Assembly: GCF_023146395.1 (NCBI RefSeq)
Contig: NZ_JAGLCD010000008.1
Span: 247,379 to 311,378 of the forward strand
Origin: Aeromicrobium sp.
GTDB lineage: Bacteria; Actinomycetota; Actinomycetes; Propionibacteriales; Nocardioidaceae
Length of the DNA: 64,000 nt
Direction: 5' to 3'
A model generated the notes under the pieces. That model saw only the letters and a list, made by a program, of their open reading frames with translations. It ran no database searches and was not told the origin of the DNA. The translations under genes and the position numbers were made by a program. This document shows, piece by piece, positions 7,538-15,138 of this stretch (its first letter is position 1; each line of letters starts with the position of its first letter).

Positions 7538-8208
7538 GGCGCCACCCTGGGGGCGCGAACCTGCACGTCACCTGACTGGACGGCTGGCGGCGACGCGACG
7601 GCGCGGCGGCGCCGGCGCCCACGCAGGACGGCGAAGGCTGCCGGCGCCAGCGAGCACGCCGCGAGGCCCATCGTGATGAGCTCGATGTGCTGGGCGACGA
7701 ACGCGATCGCGCCGAAGAAGAAACCCGTCATGACGATGCCGGTCCCCCAGACCAACGCCCCCACCACGTTGTAGGTCGTGAAGCGGCGGCGGCGCATCAG
7801 GGCGACACCGGCGACGACCGGCGTGAAGGTGCGCACGACCGGGACGAACCGCGCCGCGATCACCGCGACGGGACCGTGCTTGACGAAGAACTCCTCCGCC
7901 ACGGCGACGTGCTCGTGCCGGAAGAGCCGCGACTCGGGGCGTGCGAAGACCCGCGGCCCCCAGCGGCGACCGACGAGGTAACCGACCTGGTCGCCGGCCG
8001 CGGCGGCGACGCACACCGCAGCGGCGACGAGCCAGATCGGCAGGTGGATCACCCCACCGGCGACCAGGGCTCCGGTGATGAAGAGCAGCGAGTCCCCCGG
8101 GAGGAAGAACCCGACCAGCAGGCCGGTCTCCGCGAACACGACCGCGATCACGAGCAGCAACGCCAGCGGCCCGAGCACCAGGAGGGCCGGCGTCAGCAAC
8201 GCGGTCAT
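7534..8208 (-). CDS. DedA-family membrane protein
   Basis: This 224-residue protein has the family features E-TGL--GFFLPGDSLLF (residues about 21-45), GDQVGYLVGRRWG, the charged F.RHGPVAV-type stretch FFVKHGPVAVIAARFVPVVRTFTPVVAG, and a Thr-Tyr-Asn membrane re-entry. DedA proteins are linked to lipid-carrier (undecaprenyl phosphate) recycling and membrane homeostasis. The ATG at 8208 has a strong GGGGGA site and overlaps the stop of a 19-codon leader ORF; a GTG at 8226 is the alternative. Its last 15 codons contain the promoter of the next gene. Confidence 0.88.
   Translation of the reverse strand: MTALLTPALLVLGPLALLLVIAVVFAETGLLVGFFLPGDSLLFITGALVAGGVIHLPIWLVAAAVCVAAAAGDQVGYLVGRRWGPRVFARPESRLFRHEHVAVAEEFFVKHGPVAVIAARFVPVVRTFTPVVAGVALMRRRRFTTYNVVGALVWGTGIVMTGFFFGAIAFVAQHIELITMGLAACSLAPAAFAVLRGRRRRRAVASPPAVQSGDVQVRAPRVAP
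7537..7578 (-). promoter_or_regulatory. Response-regulator-type promoter A (DUF2231-VIT)
   Basis: On the minus strand CAGTCAGGT, four bases and TGCAGGT (7578-7559) form direct TCAGGT/GCAGGT repeats 11 bp apart. Nine bases then lead to CAGGGT (-10 position), and six more to the A of ATG 7537. The arrangement matches promoters B and C base for base in spacing. Confidence 0.6.
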
Positions 8209-8264
8209 GCCAGTCCCCCGCGGCACGTGCGGGGGCGACGTTCGTCAGCGGAGGTCTCGGTCAT
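8205..8264 (-). CDS. Putative leaderless 19-codon leader ORF before dedA
   Basis: The ATG at 8264 lies at the predicted +1 of promoter B. The 19-residue frame (MTETSADERRPRTCRGGLA) ends in a TGA that overlaps the dedA ATG, which would couple translation. Real expression is unproven. Confidence 0.4.
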   Translation of the reverse strand: MTETSADERRPRTCRGGLA

Positions 8265-8305
8265 GGCACCACCGTGGCCGCTCGAACCTGCACGCCACCT
8301 GACTG
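8264..8305 (-). promoter_or_regulatory. Response-regulator-type promoter B (dedA)
   Basis: The minus strand reads CAGTCAGGT, GGCG, TGCAGGT (8305-8286), nine bases, CACGGT, six bases, then ATG 8264. About 40 bp around it are nearly identical to promoter A, and the repeat is identical in form to promoter C. The site is 18 bp past the histidine kinase stop. Confidence 0.65.
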
Positions 8306-8322
8306 GAGCTCAGGACTAGGCC

Positions 8323-9651
8323 TCAGGACTGGGGCAGCGTGAGCGTGAAGACCGTGGGATCACGGTCGCTGGTCAGCACGACGTCGCCGCCCAGCGAGCG
8401 CGCCACGCGTCGCGCGAGGGCCAGTCCGAGGCCGGCACCGGTGCTGCCCGGACCGTGCACGCCCGGGGTGAACAGCGCCTCACCCAGCTCGGCCACGACC
8501 CCCGGACCGTCGTCGGTGACGCTGATCTCGATCCGCCGGTCCCGCACGGCCGCTGTGAGGGTGACGCCACTCGAGGCGTGAGCCACGGCGTTGTCGACGA
8601 GCGGCGCCAGGGCTCGGGAGGCGAGGGCCAGCGGCGCACCCGTGTCCGGGAGGTCGTCGCCGATGTCGACCCGGATGCTCACCCCCGACCGCTCGTGCTG
8701 ATCGGCCAGGACCGCGCGGGCGATCTCGAGCGGGTCGCACGTCGCACCGCGATCACCCTCGCCGCGCGCCACGTCCAGCAGCGTCGTGATCGTCGTGCTC
8801 ATGCGCTCCACGAGGGCGATGACCTCCCGCAGCCGCTCGGCGACACGCTCCTGGGGCTCCATCATGAGCGCGATCTCGGCCTCGCCACGCAGTGCGGTGA
8901 GCGGCGTGCGCAGCTCGTGCGCGAGCTCGGCCGTCAGGCGTTGCTCCCCGCGCAGCGCCCCGGCGACCCGGTCGAGCAGCAGGTTGAGCGTCTCGCCCAG
9001 GACGGCGATCTCGTCCCCACGACCCGGAACCGTCGCGAACCGGGAGTCGAGGTCGTGCTCGCTCCACTCCTCGGCGCGGGTCGCCATCGACCCGACCGGC
9101 GCCAGGGCCCGCCGCACGGTCCAGGCCGCGCTCGCGCTCGATCCGGCCGTGACGATCACCCCGAGCGCCACCAGGCCGATCGCGACGACGTTACGCGTGC
9201 GCTCGTACGGCTCGAGCGACTCCGACACGACGACGACTCCGGCCGGGTCGCCGGACGTCGACGCCGGAACCGGTGCGGCCAGGTACAGGCGCTCGCGTCG
9301 CTCCAGGCTGGTCCGCCGGGTCACGTCGGCCAACGACTCGGCGGTCTCCTGCACGTTGCGCCCGGCGTTGGGTCCCCGCACCTGCTGCCCGGTCGCGTCG
9401 AAGACCCAGACGGCCTCGTCGATCGCGTCGTCCGGGGCGTCGAGTCCCGGGCCCGAGTCACCGTCACCGGCCTGCGCGGTCGCGAGCACGAGATCGAGCC
9501 GGTCCTCGAGAGAGCTGGTGACGCTGTCGCGGGTCAAGGCGGCCAGGACCAGCAGCACCGTGGTCACCACCAAGGCCATCGCGACCGCGGTCACGAGCGC
9601 GGTGGAGCGCACGATCCGGCTCCGCAGCCCGGCCCGGCGCCAGAGTCTCAC
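8323..9651 (-). CDS. Sensor histidine kinase of the redox-operon two-component system
   Basis: This 442-residue kinase has two membrane helices (about 12-40 and 152-175) around an extracytoplasmic sensor of about 110 residues. A HAMP segment follows. The HisKA H-box ELAHELRTPLTALRGEAEI has its phospho-acceptor at His245, and the HATPase region has N (LVDNAVAHA), G1 (DDGPGV) and G2 (GAGLGLALARRV) boxes. The GTG at 9651 overlaps the regulator's stop (GTGA), so the pair is co-translated. The kinase is the last gene of the operon running from 13580. The stimulus is unknown; the sensor has no visible cofactor motif. Confidence 0.9.
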   Translation of the reverse strand: MRLWRRAGLRSRIVRSTALVTAVAMALVVTTVLLVLAALTRDSVTSSLEDRLDLVLATAQAGDGDSGPGLDAPDDAIDEAVWVFDATGQQVRGPNAGRNVQETAESLADVTRRTSLERRERLYLAAPVPASTSGDPAGVVVVSESLEPYERTRNVVAIGLVALGVIVTAGSSASAAWTVRRALAPVGSMATRAEEWSEHDLDSRFATVPGRGDEIAVLGETLNLLLDRVAGALRGEQRLTAELAHELRTPLTALRGEAEIALMMEPQERVAERLREVIALVERMSTTITTLLDVARGEGDRGATCDPLEIARAVLADQHERSGVSIRVDIGDDLPDTGAPLALASRALAPLVDNAVAHASSGVTLTAAVRDRRIEISVTDDGPGVVAELGEALFTPGVHGPGSTGAGLGLALARRVARSLGGDVVLTSDRDPTVFTLTLPQS

Positions 9652-10319
9652 TGGAGCACGAACCCGACGCCGCGCACGGTCTCGAGCCGGACGGGCGACT
9701 CCACGGCGGCGAGCTTGACCCGCAGGCGCCGCACGTAGGAGTCGATCGTGTTCTCGCTGACCATCGTGCCGTCGGGCCACGCGGCGACCACCGCGGCGCG
9801 GCGCCGGACGACCGTGCCGGGCTGGGCGGCGAGCGTGGCCAGGAACCGGTACTCGGTGGGGGTCAGCCGCTCCTCGAGGTCGCCGTGGCGCACCGCGAAG
9901 CGGCCCGGGTCCAGGTGCAGGCCGGTGGTCGTCTCGGGGACTGCGCGCGCACGGCGCGTCAGCGCCTCCAGCCGTACGAGGACCTCGGCGACGGCGAACG
10001 GCTTGGCGACGTAGTCGTCGCCGCCGGCGTTGAATCCCGAGACCCGGTCGTGGAGGGCGTCGAGCGCGGTCAGGAACAGCACCGGGGCGTGCTGGCCGGA
10101 CGCGCGCAGCGCCTGGCACACGTCGCGGCCGTCCGCGTCGGGCAGGCCGATGTCGATCACGAGCACGTCGACGCCGGACCCGGCTCCGAGGTTCGCCACC
10201 GCCTCCTGGCCGTTGCGGGCGATCACGACGTCGTGGCCGTGCAGGGTCAGGGCGTCGGTGAGCACGCGGCGCACGGCGACGTCGTCCTCACAGATGCCGA
10301 TGCGGGTCACGTCGTCCAT
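9648..10319 (-). CDS. OmpR/PhoB-family response regulator
   Basis: This 223-residue regulator has an N-terminal receiver domain with acidic pocket E11-D12-D13, phospho-acceptor D56 (VIDIGLP) and Lys in YVAKPF. The C-terminal winged helix contains LTPTEYRFLATLAAQPG and NTIDSYVRRLRVKL. OmpR-type regulators bind direct repeats 10-11 bp apart, which is the spacing of the three promoters at 7559-7578, 8286-8305 and 13666-13685. Autoregulation is therefore plausible. The start at 10319 gives the standard receiver opening TRIGICEDD. The ferredoxin gene precedes it by 37 bp. Confidence 0.92.
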   Translation of the reverse strand: MDDVTRIGICEDDVAVRRVLTDALTLHGHDVVIARNGQEAVANLGAGSGVDVLVIDIGLPDADGRDVCQALRASGQHAPVLFLTALDALHDRVSGFNAGGDDYVAKPFAVAEVLVRLEALTRRARAVPETTTGLHLDPGRFAVRHGDLEERLTPTEYRFLATLAAQPGTVVRRRAAVVAAWPDGTMVSENTIDSYVRRLRVKLAAVESPVRLETVRGVGFVLQ

Positions 10320-10356
10320 GGTGCCCCACGCCGGACCCGTGCACCCACGAGATCGT

Positions 10357-10548
10357 TCACCGCACGCGCAGGGCCAGAGCGGGGCACGCGGCCGCCGCTC
10401 GGCGGGCCGCACCGACCAGATGGGGCTCGATCTCGGGATCGAGGACGAGGGGGTAGCCCCACTCGTCGAGGCCGATCTTCTCCGGCAGGAGGCGCGCGCA
10501 GAGCCCGTGGCCGTCGCACCGGGTCCAGTCGACGGCGATCGCGGTCAT
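10357..10548 (-). CDS. Small 3Fe-4S-type ferredoxin
   Basis: This 63-residue protein has cysteines in CDGHGLC (12 and 18) and in AACPALAL (55). That three-Cys pattern is the one used by 3Fe-4S ferredoxins that feed P450s and other oxidoreductases. It overlaps the NuoF-like gene by ATGA, so it is the probable soluble electron partner of that dehydrogenase or of the membrane reductase. Confidence 0.85.
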   Translation of the reverse strand: MTAIAVDWTRCDGHGLCARLLPEKIGLDEWGYPLVLDPEIEPHLVGAARRAAAACPALALRVR

Positions 10549-11783
10549 GACGTCCTCCTCGGGATCGCGAGGATGCTCGACGGCGGTCGTCCGCAGGTGC
10601 CGTGGGCGCGGTGGACCTCGATGTCGTCGGCCAGTGCGACGAGTGCCGAGGTCATGAACTGGACGGCGCCGTCCGGGTGGGCGCACGCCCCGCGGCCGCG
10701 CACCTGACTCGCGCGCCGCAGCAGCTGGGCCTCGGACCCCTGACCCGCCGCGAACGCCCGCACGTCCTCGGCCAGCGCCGGAAGCCCGAAGAAGCACGGT
10801 CCGCACTGTCCGGCCGACTCCTCGGCCAGCCACTGGCTCACGGCCGCGACCTCGGCGAGCACGCACGTGCCGGGGTGCGGCCGGGCGATGACACCCGCGC
10901 CGAGCGGTGCCCCGGAGGCGCGCAGCGCGGCCCGGTCGATCGTCAGACCTGCGGTCGAGCGCACCCAGGTTCCGTGGAAGCCTCCGACCAGCACGGGAGC
11001 GCCGGGGCGCCCAGGCAGCAGCGCGTCGAGCGGGGTGCCGTTGGCGACCTCCAGGACCCCGGCCTGGACCACGTCGCCGACGAGCGTGACGAGACTCGTG
11101 CCCGGTTCGTCGCGGGTGCCGGTCTCGGCGTAGCCGGCGGCTCCGAGCCGGGCGAGCACCGCGATCTGCGCGAAGGTCTCGACGTTCGAGGCGAAGGTCG
11201 GACGCCCGTCGAGGCCGCGGTCGTGCGGCAGGTCGCGGCGGCCGCCGGGCCGAGCGAGTCCGGTCGTGAGGCCGTTGACCACGGCGCGGATCTCGCCGCC
11301 GGCGAAGCCCGCCCGCGTGAGAGCGAGGGTGACCGCGGCCGCGTCCGGGCGCTCCGCGAGCGCTGCTGCCAGGGCGGCGTGGGCCCGGTGGTCGTGGACC
11401 GCGATCGTCGCTCCGGTCGCGCCGAGCGCGTGCGTCACGACCAGGGCACCGTCGATCACCAGGTGGGGGGCGACCGTCATCAGGGCCCGGTCCTTGCAGC
11501 TCGCCGGCTCCCCCTCGCTGCCGTTGACCAGGACCGTCATGGGTCCGCCGAGCGGCATGGCCTCGAGCTTGACGGCGACGGGGAAGGCCGCGCCGCCCCG
11601 ACCGAGCAGGTTCACGGCGCGCAGCGACTCGAGGAGCCAGGCGCGCGGGCGCAGGGCGGGCACGCCGTGGACGGCCCGGTGCTCGGCCCAGGTCAAGGCT
11701 CGGTGGGCAGCGACGCCGGCGAGCAGCCGCGGCGCGCCGAACGGGTGGGACGGGGCGGTCGCGACGGGATCAGTGACGGTCAT
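10545..11783 (-). CDS. NuoF/RnfC-like NADH dehydrogenase subunit
   Basis: This 412-residue protein has the complex I 51-kDa features. LLGRGGAAFPVAVKLEA is the NADH/FMN glycine-rich loop, VLVNGSEGEPASCKDRALM the FMN-binding segment, and a SLBB-like middle follows. A terminal 4Fe-4S motif is seen in ESAGQCGPCFFG with a later Cys in RGACAHPDG. No NuoE or NuoG partner is nearby, so it is a stand-alone NADH-oxidising module. It overlaps both neighbours by ATGA in a tightly coupled operon and probably passes electrons to the membrane reductase at 11780 or the ferredoxin at 10357. Confidence 0.82.
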   Translation of the reverse strand: MTVTDPVATAPSHPFGAPRLLAGVAAHRALTWAEHRAVHGVPALRPRAWLLESLRAVNLLGRGGAAFPVAVKLEAMPLGGPMTVLVNGSEGEPASCKDRALMTVAPHLVIDGALVVTHALGATGATIAVHDHRAHAALAAALAERPDAAAVTLALTRAGFAGGEIRAVVNGLTTGLARPGGRRDLPHDRGLDGRPTFASNVETFAQIAVLARLGAAGYAETGTRDEPGTSLVTLVGDVVQAGVLEVANGTPLDALLPGRPGAPVLVGGFHGTWVRSTAGLTIDRAALRASGAPLGAGVIARPHPGTCVLAEVAAVSQWLAEESAGQCGPCFFGLPALAEDVRAFAAGQGSEAQLLRRASQVRGRGACAHPDGAVQFMTSALVALADDIEVHRAHGTCGRPPSSILAIPRRTS

Positions 11784-12376
11784 GAAGTGATCCTGACGAG
11801 GCGACGGGCTGTGGCGAGGGGCTGGTTCGCGGATCGGTCGTGGCCGAACAGGCGCACCGCGACGGCGACGACGACGGCCAGGCCGCACGCGACGTAGACG
11901 GCGGACGCCCAGATCGTGCCGGTGTCGGTACCGGCGAGCAGGCCGTGGCCCATCGACAGCGCCCAGCCGGCGTAGGCCATCAGGTGCACCGATCGCCAGG
12001 TCCGGGCCGCCCGGGCGGAAGCGGCGAGGCGACCGCGCGCCGCACCGGTCACCGCGGCCAGGACGATCGCGTAGGTCCCGAGGGTGCCCAGGCCCAGGGC
12101 GACGGGCGCGTACCCGGCGGTGAACGGCACCAGCGCGCCACTCACGCTGACGTCGACGAAGTGGTCCACCACGAGGATCGCGACGTGGGCCGTCAACGCG
12201 AGAAGTCCGGTGATGGCGGCCGAGCGATGCGCCATCTGCATCAGGAAGCGACGGTCGATCGCCGACCAGGTGCGCGGACGCGCGCGGCCCGACGCGAGCG
12301 CACCGAGGACGGTCGAGACGGTGAAGGCGATCAGGGCCACCATGCCGGCGGCCCGCGCCAGGTACCAGAGCGTCAT
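11780..12376 (-). CDS. Ferric-reductase-like transmembrane protein
   Basis: This 198-residue integral membrane protein has about six helices with the heme-ligand-type histidines of the ferric reductase-like domain: LMQMAHRSAAITG and LTAHVAILVVDHFVDV in one pair, WRSVHLMAYAGW and SMGHGLLAG in the other. The domain carries electrons across the membrane. There is no NAD/FAD domain on the same chain, so it would depend on the NuoF-like protein. The stop of ApbE and this start overlap by one base (TGATG). Confidence 0.82.
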   Translation of the reverse strand: MTLWYLARAAGMVALIAFTVSTVLGALASGRARPRTWSAIDRRFLMQMAHRSAAITGLLALTAHVAILVVDHFVDVSVSGALVPFTAGYAPVALGLGTLGTYAIVLAAVTGAARGRLAASARAARTWRSVHLMAYAGWALSMGHGLLAGTDTGTIWASAVYVACGLAVVVAVAVRLFGHDRSANQPLATARRLVRITS

Positions 12377-13287
12377 CACGACGCCTCGACACTGACCGGC
12401 CAGGCACCGAGGGTACGGACCCGGCCCCCATGGTCGACGAGCCGGGCCGGCAGCTCGAGCTCGGCCAGGTACGACTCCGCCTCGGCGCCGAGGATCAGGG
12501 CCGCGGTGCTCGCGGTGTTGGCGTCCACCGCGCTGGGCGCCCAGACCGTGGCCGAGCGCCACGGCCCGGCTGCAGGCCGCCCGGTGCGCGGATCGACGAT
12601 GTGGTGGGCGTCGCCGGCGGCCGTGCGCCAAGCACGCGCCGCGGTCGACGACGTCGCCAGCCCGCCATGCGTCAGGCCGATCTGCTCCCCGTCGCCGCCC
12701 GCGATCTCGCTGACGTGGACCTGCCACGGCCGGTCGGCGCGTCCGGCGACCGCGAGGTCTCCACCGATCTCCACCAGGACACCGGTGCCGTGGAGGGCGG
12801 CGATCGTATGGGCGGCGACGTCGGCGGTCCACGCCTTGGCGGTCGCTCCCAGGTCCAGCACGACCCCGCGCGGGACGCCGATGCGGGACAGCTCGTGGTC
12901 GACGCGCACCTGGCGCCAGTCGGCCGGCGGCACCGCCTGCGCGGGAGCGGCCGGCACCAGCCGGCCGCGCACGAGCTCGATGTCGCGGTCGTAGCCGGCG
13001 GCCATGACCTGATGGCCGATCGTCGGGTCGACCAGTCCCTCGGTCTCGGCGGCCGCGTCGAGCGCGACGTCGACGAGCGCCAGCGTGCGACCACCGACCG
13101 GCACGAACGTGCCCGACCTGGCGTTGACGCGGCTGAGGTCGGACGTCGCCAGGAAGCGGCTCGACGACTGCTCGACCTCGCTCATGAGACCCGTGAGGTA
13201 CCGCCGGGACGGGCCGAGGGCAGCCGGGTCGGTCACGACCAGGCGCACCGTGCAGGTCCAGTCCTCCCAGAGGGCCGAGGCGCTCAT
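12376..13287 (-). CDS. apbE: FAD:protein FMN transferase (ApbE)
   Basis: This 303-residue protein has the ApbE fold signatures: SSRFLATSDLSRVNA near the start, VVLDLGATAKAWTADVAA (FAD/Mg binding), LVEIGGDLAVAG, and HHIVDPRTGRPA with downstream VWAPSAVDANTASTAALILG. ApbE attaches FMN to Thr/Ser of exported flavoproteins. No signal peptide is evident at this start. No FMN_bind protein is present in the operon, which leaves the Ser/Gly-rich exported protein upstream or a distant protein as the acceptor. The start overlaps the upstream stop (ATGA). Confidence 0.88.
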   Translation of the reverse strand: MSASALWEDWTCTVRLVVTDPAALGPSRRYLTGLMSEVEQSSSRFLATSDLSRVNARSGTFVPVGGRTLALVDVALDAAAETEGLVDPTIGHQVMAAGYDRDIELVRGRLVPAAPAQAVPPADWRQVRVDHELSRIGVPRGVVLDLGATAKAWTADVAAHTIAALHGTGVLVEIGGDLAVAGRADRPWQVHVSEIAGGDGEQIGLTHGGLATSSTAARAWRTAAGDAHHIVDPRTGRPAAGPWRSATVWAPSAVDANTASTAALILGAEAESYLAELELPARLVDHGGRVRTLGAWPVSVEAS

Positions 13288-13580
13288 GAGGCGTTGCTCC
13301 CGGCGTCGGGCGACGACCCGCGCTGGGGCGAGGTCAGTCCGGTCGAGCCGGAGGAGTCCGACGACCGCGAGCCGCTCGAGCCCGTGCTGCCTGTCGGACC
13401 CGAACCGTTCGCTCCCGGAATGCTCGGCCCGGCTGTGTCGGGCGGGGTGGACAGGCTCTGGGCCGCCGTGACGGCGGCCAGACCACCGGTCAGCAGCAGA
13501 CTGGACGCAGCGATCGCCGCGAAGTGCTTCCTCGCCCGGGCGACAAGAGCCGCCCGCGGCGCCGTGGGTGAGGTGTTCAT
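13284..13580 (-). CDS. Exported or anchored Ser/Gly-rich small protein
   Basis: This 98-residue protein has a basic N-terminus, one hydrophobic segment (about residues 20-40) and a low-complexity extracytoplasmic tail of Gly, Ser, Thr, Pro and Asp (GSTGSSGSRSSDSSGSTG). It is first in the redox operon behind promoter C and coupled to apbE. It has no recognisable FMN_bind domain, and the usual D-x-x-[ST]-G-A-T acceptor motif is not met exactly. It could be a linker, anchor or unusual flavin carrier. Confidence 0.65.
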   Translation of the reverse strand: MNTSPTAPRAALVARARKHFAAIAASSLLLTGGLAAVTAAQSLSTPPDTAGPSIPGANGSGPTGSTGSSGSRSSDSSGSTGLTSPQRGSSPDAGSNAS

Positions 13581-13643
13581 GGTGGGGTGCTCTTCGCCTC
13601 GTGTCGGACCGGTGGGTCGTCGAGCGATCGTTGATCGACCGCT

Positions 13644-13685
13644 CGCGCCCATCGTGACGGCGCACACCTGCACACAACCTGACTG
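13644..13685 (-). promoter_or_regulatory. Response-regulator-type promoter C (redox operon)
   Basis: The minus strand reads CAGTCAGGT, TGTG, TGCAGGT (13685-13666), nine bases, CACGAT (13656-13651), six bases, then a purine +1 at 13644. This gives a 64-base leader to the ATG at 13580. Promoters A and B have the same elements and spacing, which points to shared activation by the OmpR-type regulator encoded downstream in this operon. Confidence 0.65.
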
Positions 13686-13970
13686 CTCGCGGGAGGGGCC
13701 CGCGTGCAGTGGGAGACAGCAGACCGGGAAGGGACAGCAAGCCTTACGGCCCGCTCCCGGGCGTCGCGGCACCGGCCGGGCTGGCACCGTCACCCGACGA
13801 GCCCGCAGACGACCAGGCCGGGCCGACACGTGACCGCTTAGATTACTGGTGTCGACGGCGATGTCGACGTCCGACTCAGCCCGCGCCGACGAGACGGTGA
13901 GACGGTGGGACGGACGGCTCGACCCCGAGCCGGACGAGGCGCGGCTCGACCAGACGCAGAAGGAGTCCTG

Positions 13971-14900
13971 ATGCTCAACCCGGTGCACCTGCGGACCCTC
14001 ACCGTGGTGCTGAGAACCGGATCGTTCGCCGACGCCGGCCGCCGACTCGGCTACACGGGCTCAGCCGTGTCGCAGCAGATCTCGGCCCTCGAGCGCCAGG
14101 TGCGGATGCCGTTGTTCGAACGATCCGCGCACGCCGTGCGGCCGACCCCGGCCGCTGAGTTCATCGCTGCTCGGGCGACCTCGGCGCTCAGCACGCTGCA
14201 GGAGCTGGAGGACGAGATCGCCGCACTCCACGAGGGCACCGCGGGCCGCGTGCGCCTCGGCAGCTTCCCCACGGCGGCCGAGCGCCTTCTGCCGATCGCC
14301 CTGTCCGAGCTCGCGCACGCGACACCGGACATCGAGGTCCACCTCGACGAGGGCGAGCCGTCGGAGCTGGTGGGCCTGGTCGAGGCCCGTGAGCTCGACG
14401 TCGCCCTGGTGTACCGGTACGACCTGGTCCCCCTCAGCCTGCCGCGCGGACTGCGCGCGCACCGTCTCCTGGTCGAGGACCTGCTCGTGATCATGCCGGT
14501 CGACCACCCGGCCGCGGAGTCGGACGAGGTGGTGATGTCCACCCTCGCCGCCGAGACCTGGATCACGACCCGGGACGGTACGGCTGCCGCCACGATGATG
14601 CAGCGCCTCTCGGGAGCCGCCGGCTTCGAGCCCGACATCGCTCACCGCAGCAACGACTACGACGTGATCCACGGCCTCGTGCGGGCCGGGCTCGGGCTGG
14701 CGGTCGTCCCGGCTCTGGGGCACGTCCCGACCGAGGGCATCGCGGCGACACGGCTGAGTGGCCCCGACACCCACCGCGAGGTCTTCCTGCTGCGATCACC
14801 CACGTCGCGGCGTGAGACCGTCACGCGCATCGTCGCGGCGCTGGAGCACGCCTGCGAGACCGTGGCCGCGGGCAGCGCCGCGCTCACGACAGGTCGATGA
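13971..14900 (+). CDS. LysR-family transcriptional regulator
   Basis: This 309-residue protein has an N-terminal winged HTH (residues 1-60, HLRTLTVVLRTGSFADAGRRLGYTGSAVSQQISALE) and a periplasmic-binding-like effector domain (about 90-295). AAGGAG lies five bases before the ATG at 13971. It precedes, in the same direction and by 238 bp, an amino-acid dehydrogenase and HglS, so it may control lysine-type amino-acid breakdown. It is divergent from the redox operon across a 390-bp gap (13581-13970) that holds promoter C and no other recognisable feature. Confidence 0.9.
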   Translation: MLNPVHLRTLTVVLRTGSFADAGRRLGYTGSAVSQQISALERQVRMPLFERSAHAVRPTPAAEFIAARATSALSTLQELEDEIAALHEGTAGRVRLGSFPTAAERLLPIALSELAHATPDIEVHLDEGEPSELVGLVEARELDVALVYRYDLVPLSLPRGLRAHRLLVEDLLVIMPVDHPAAESDEVVMSTLAAETWITTRDGTAAATMMQRLSGAAGFEPDIAHRSNDYDVIHGLVRAGLGLAVVPALGHVPTEGIAATRLSGPDTHREVFLLRSPTSRRETVTRIVAALEHACETVAAGSAALTTGR

Positions 14901-15138
14901 CCCGACCCGCGTCGAGGCGGTGGGTCCGAGTGCCAGCAGTTCTGGTGCTGCACCGCACCCCTGAGATCGCGAGTCGACAAAGGCCGTCCGCGACTTTGAT
15001 CAGCAGGGACTCCGCGGAGTCGACGAGCATCAGCATCGCTGGTCCTGGGAGCGCTAGACCGTCGGCCTCGACCCCTCGTGCCGGGCGCCGTCGCGCCCGC
15101 ATGATGGGAACCGACACCGAGACGAAGGGCTGAGACCG

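Noticed and set aside
11784..12431. 5' extension of the NuoF-like frame and similar long extensions at 9652-10119 and 46900-48263
   Set aside because: The extensions overlap well-defined genes in other frames. Four-base overlaps and family starts fix the shorter proteins.
13284..13580. ApbE flavinylation motif in the Ser/Gly-rich protein
   Set aside because: The segments DSSGSTG and GSTGSSG are similar, but the D-x-x-[ST]-G-A-T spacing is not met, so the protein is not called a flavoprotein.
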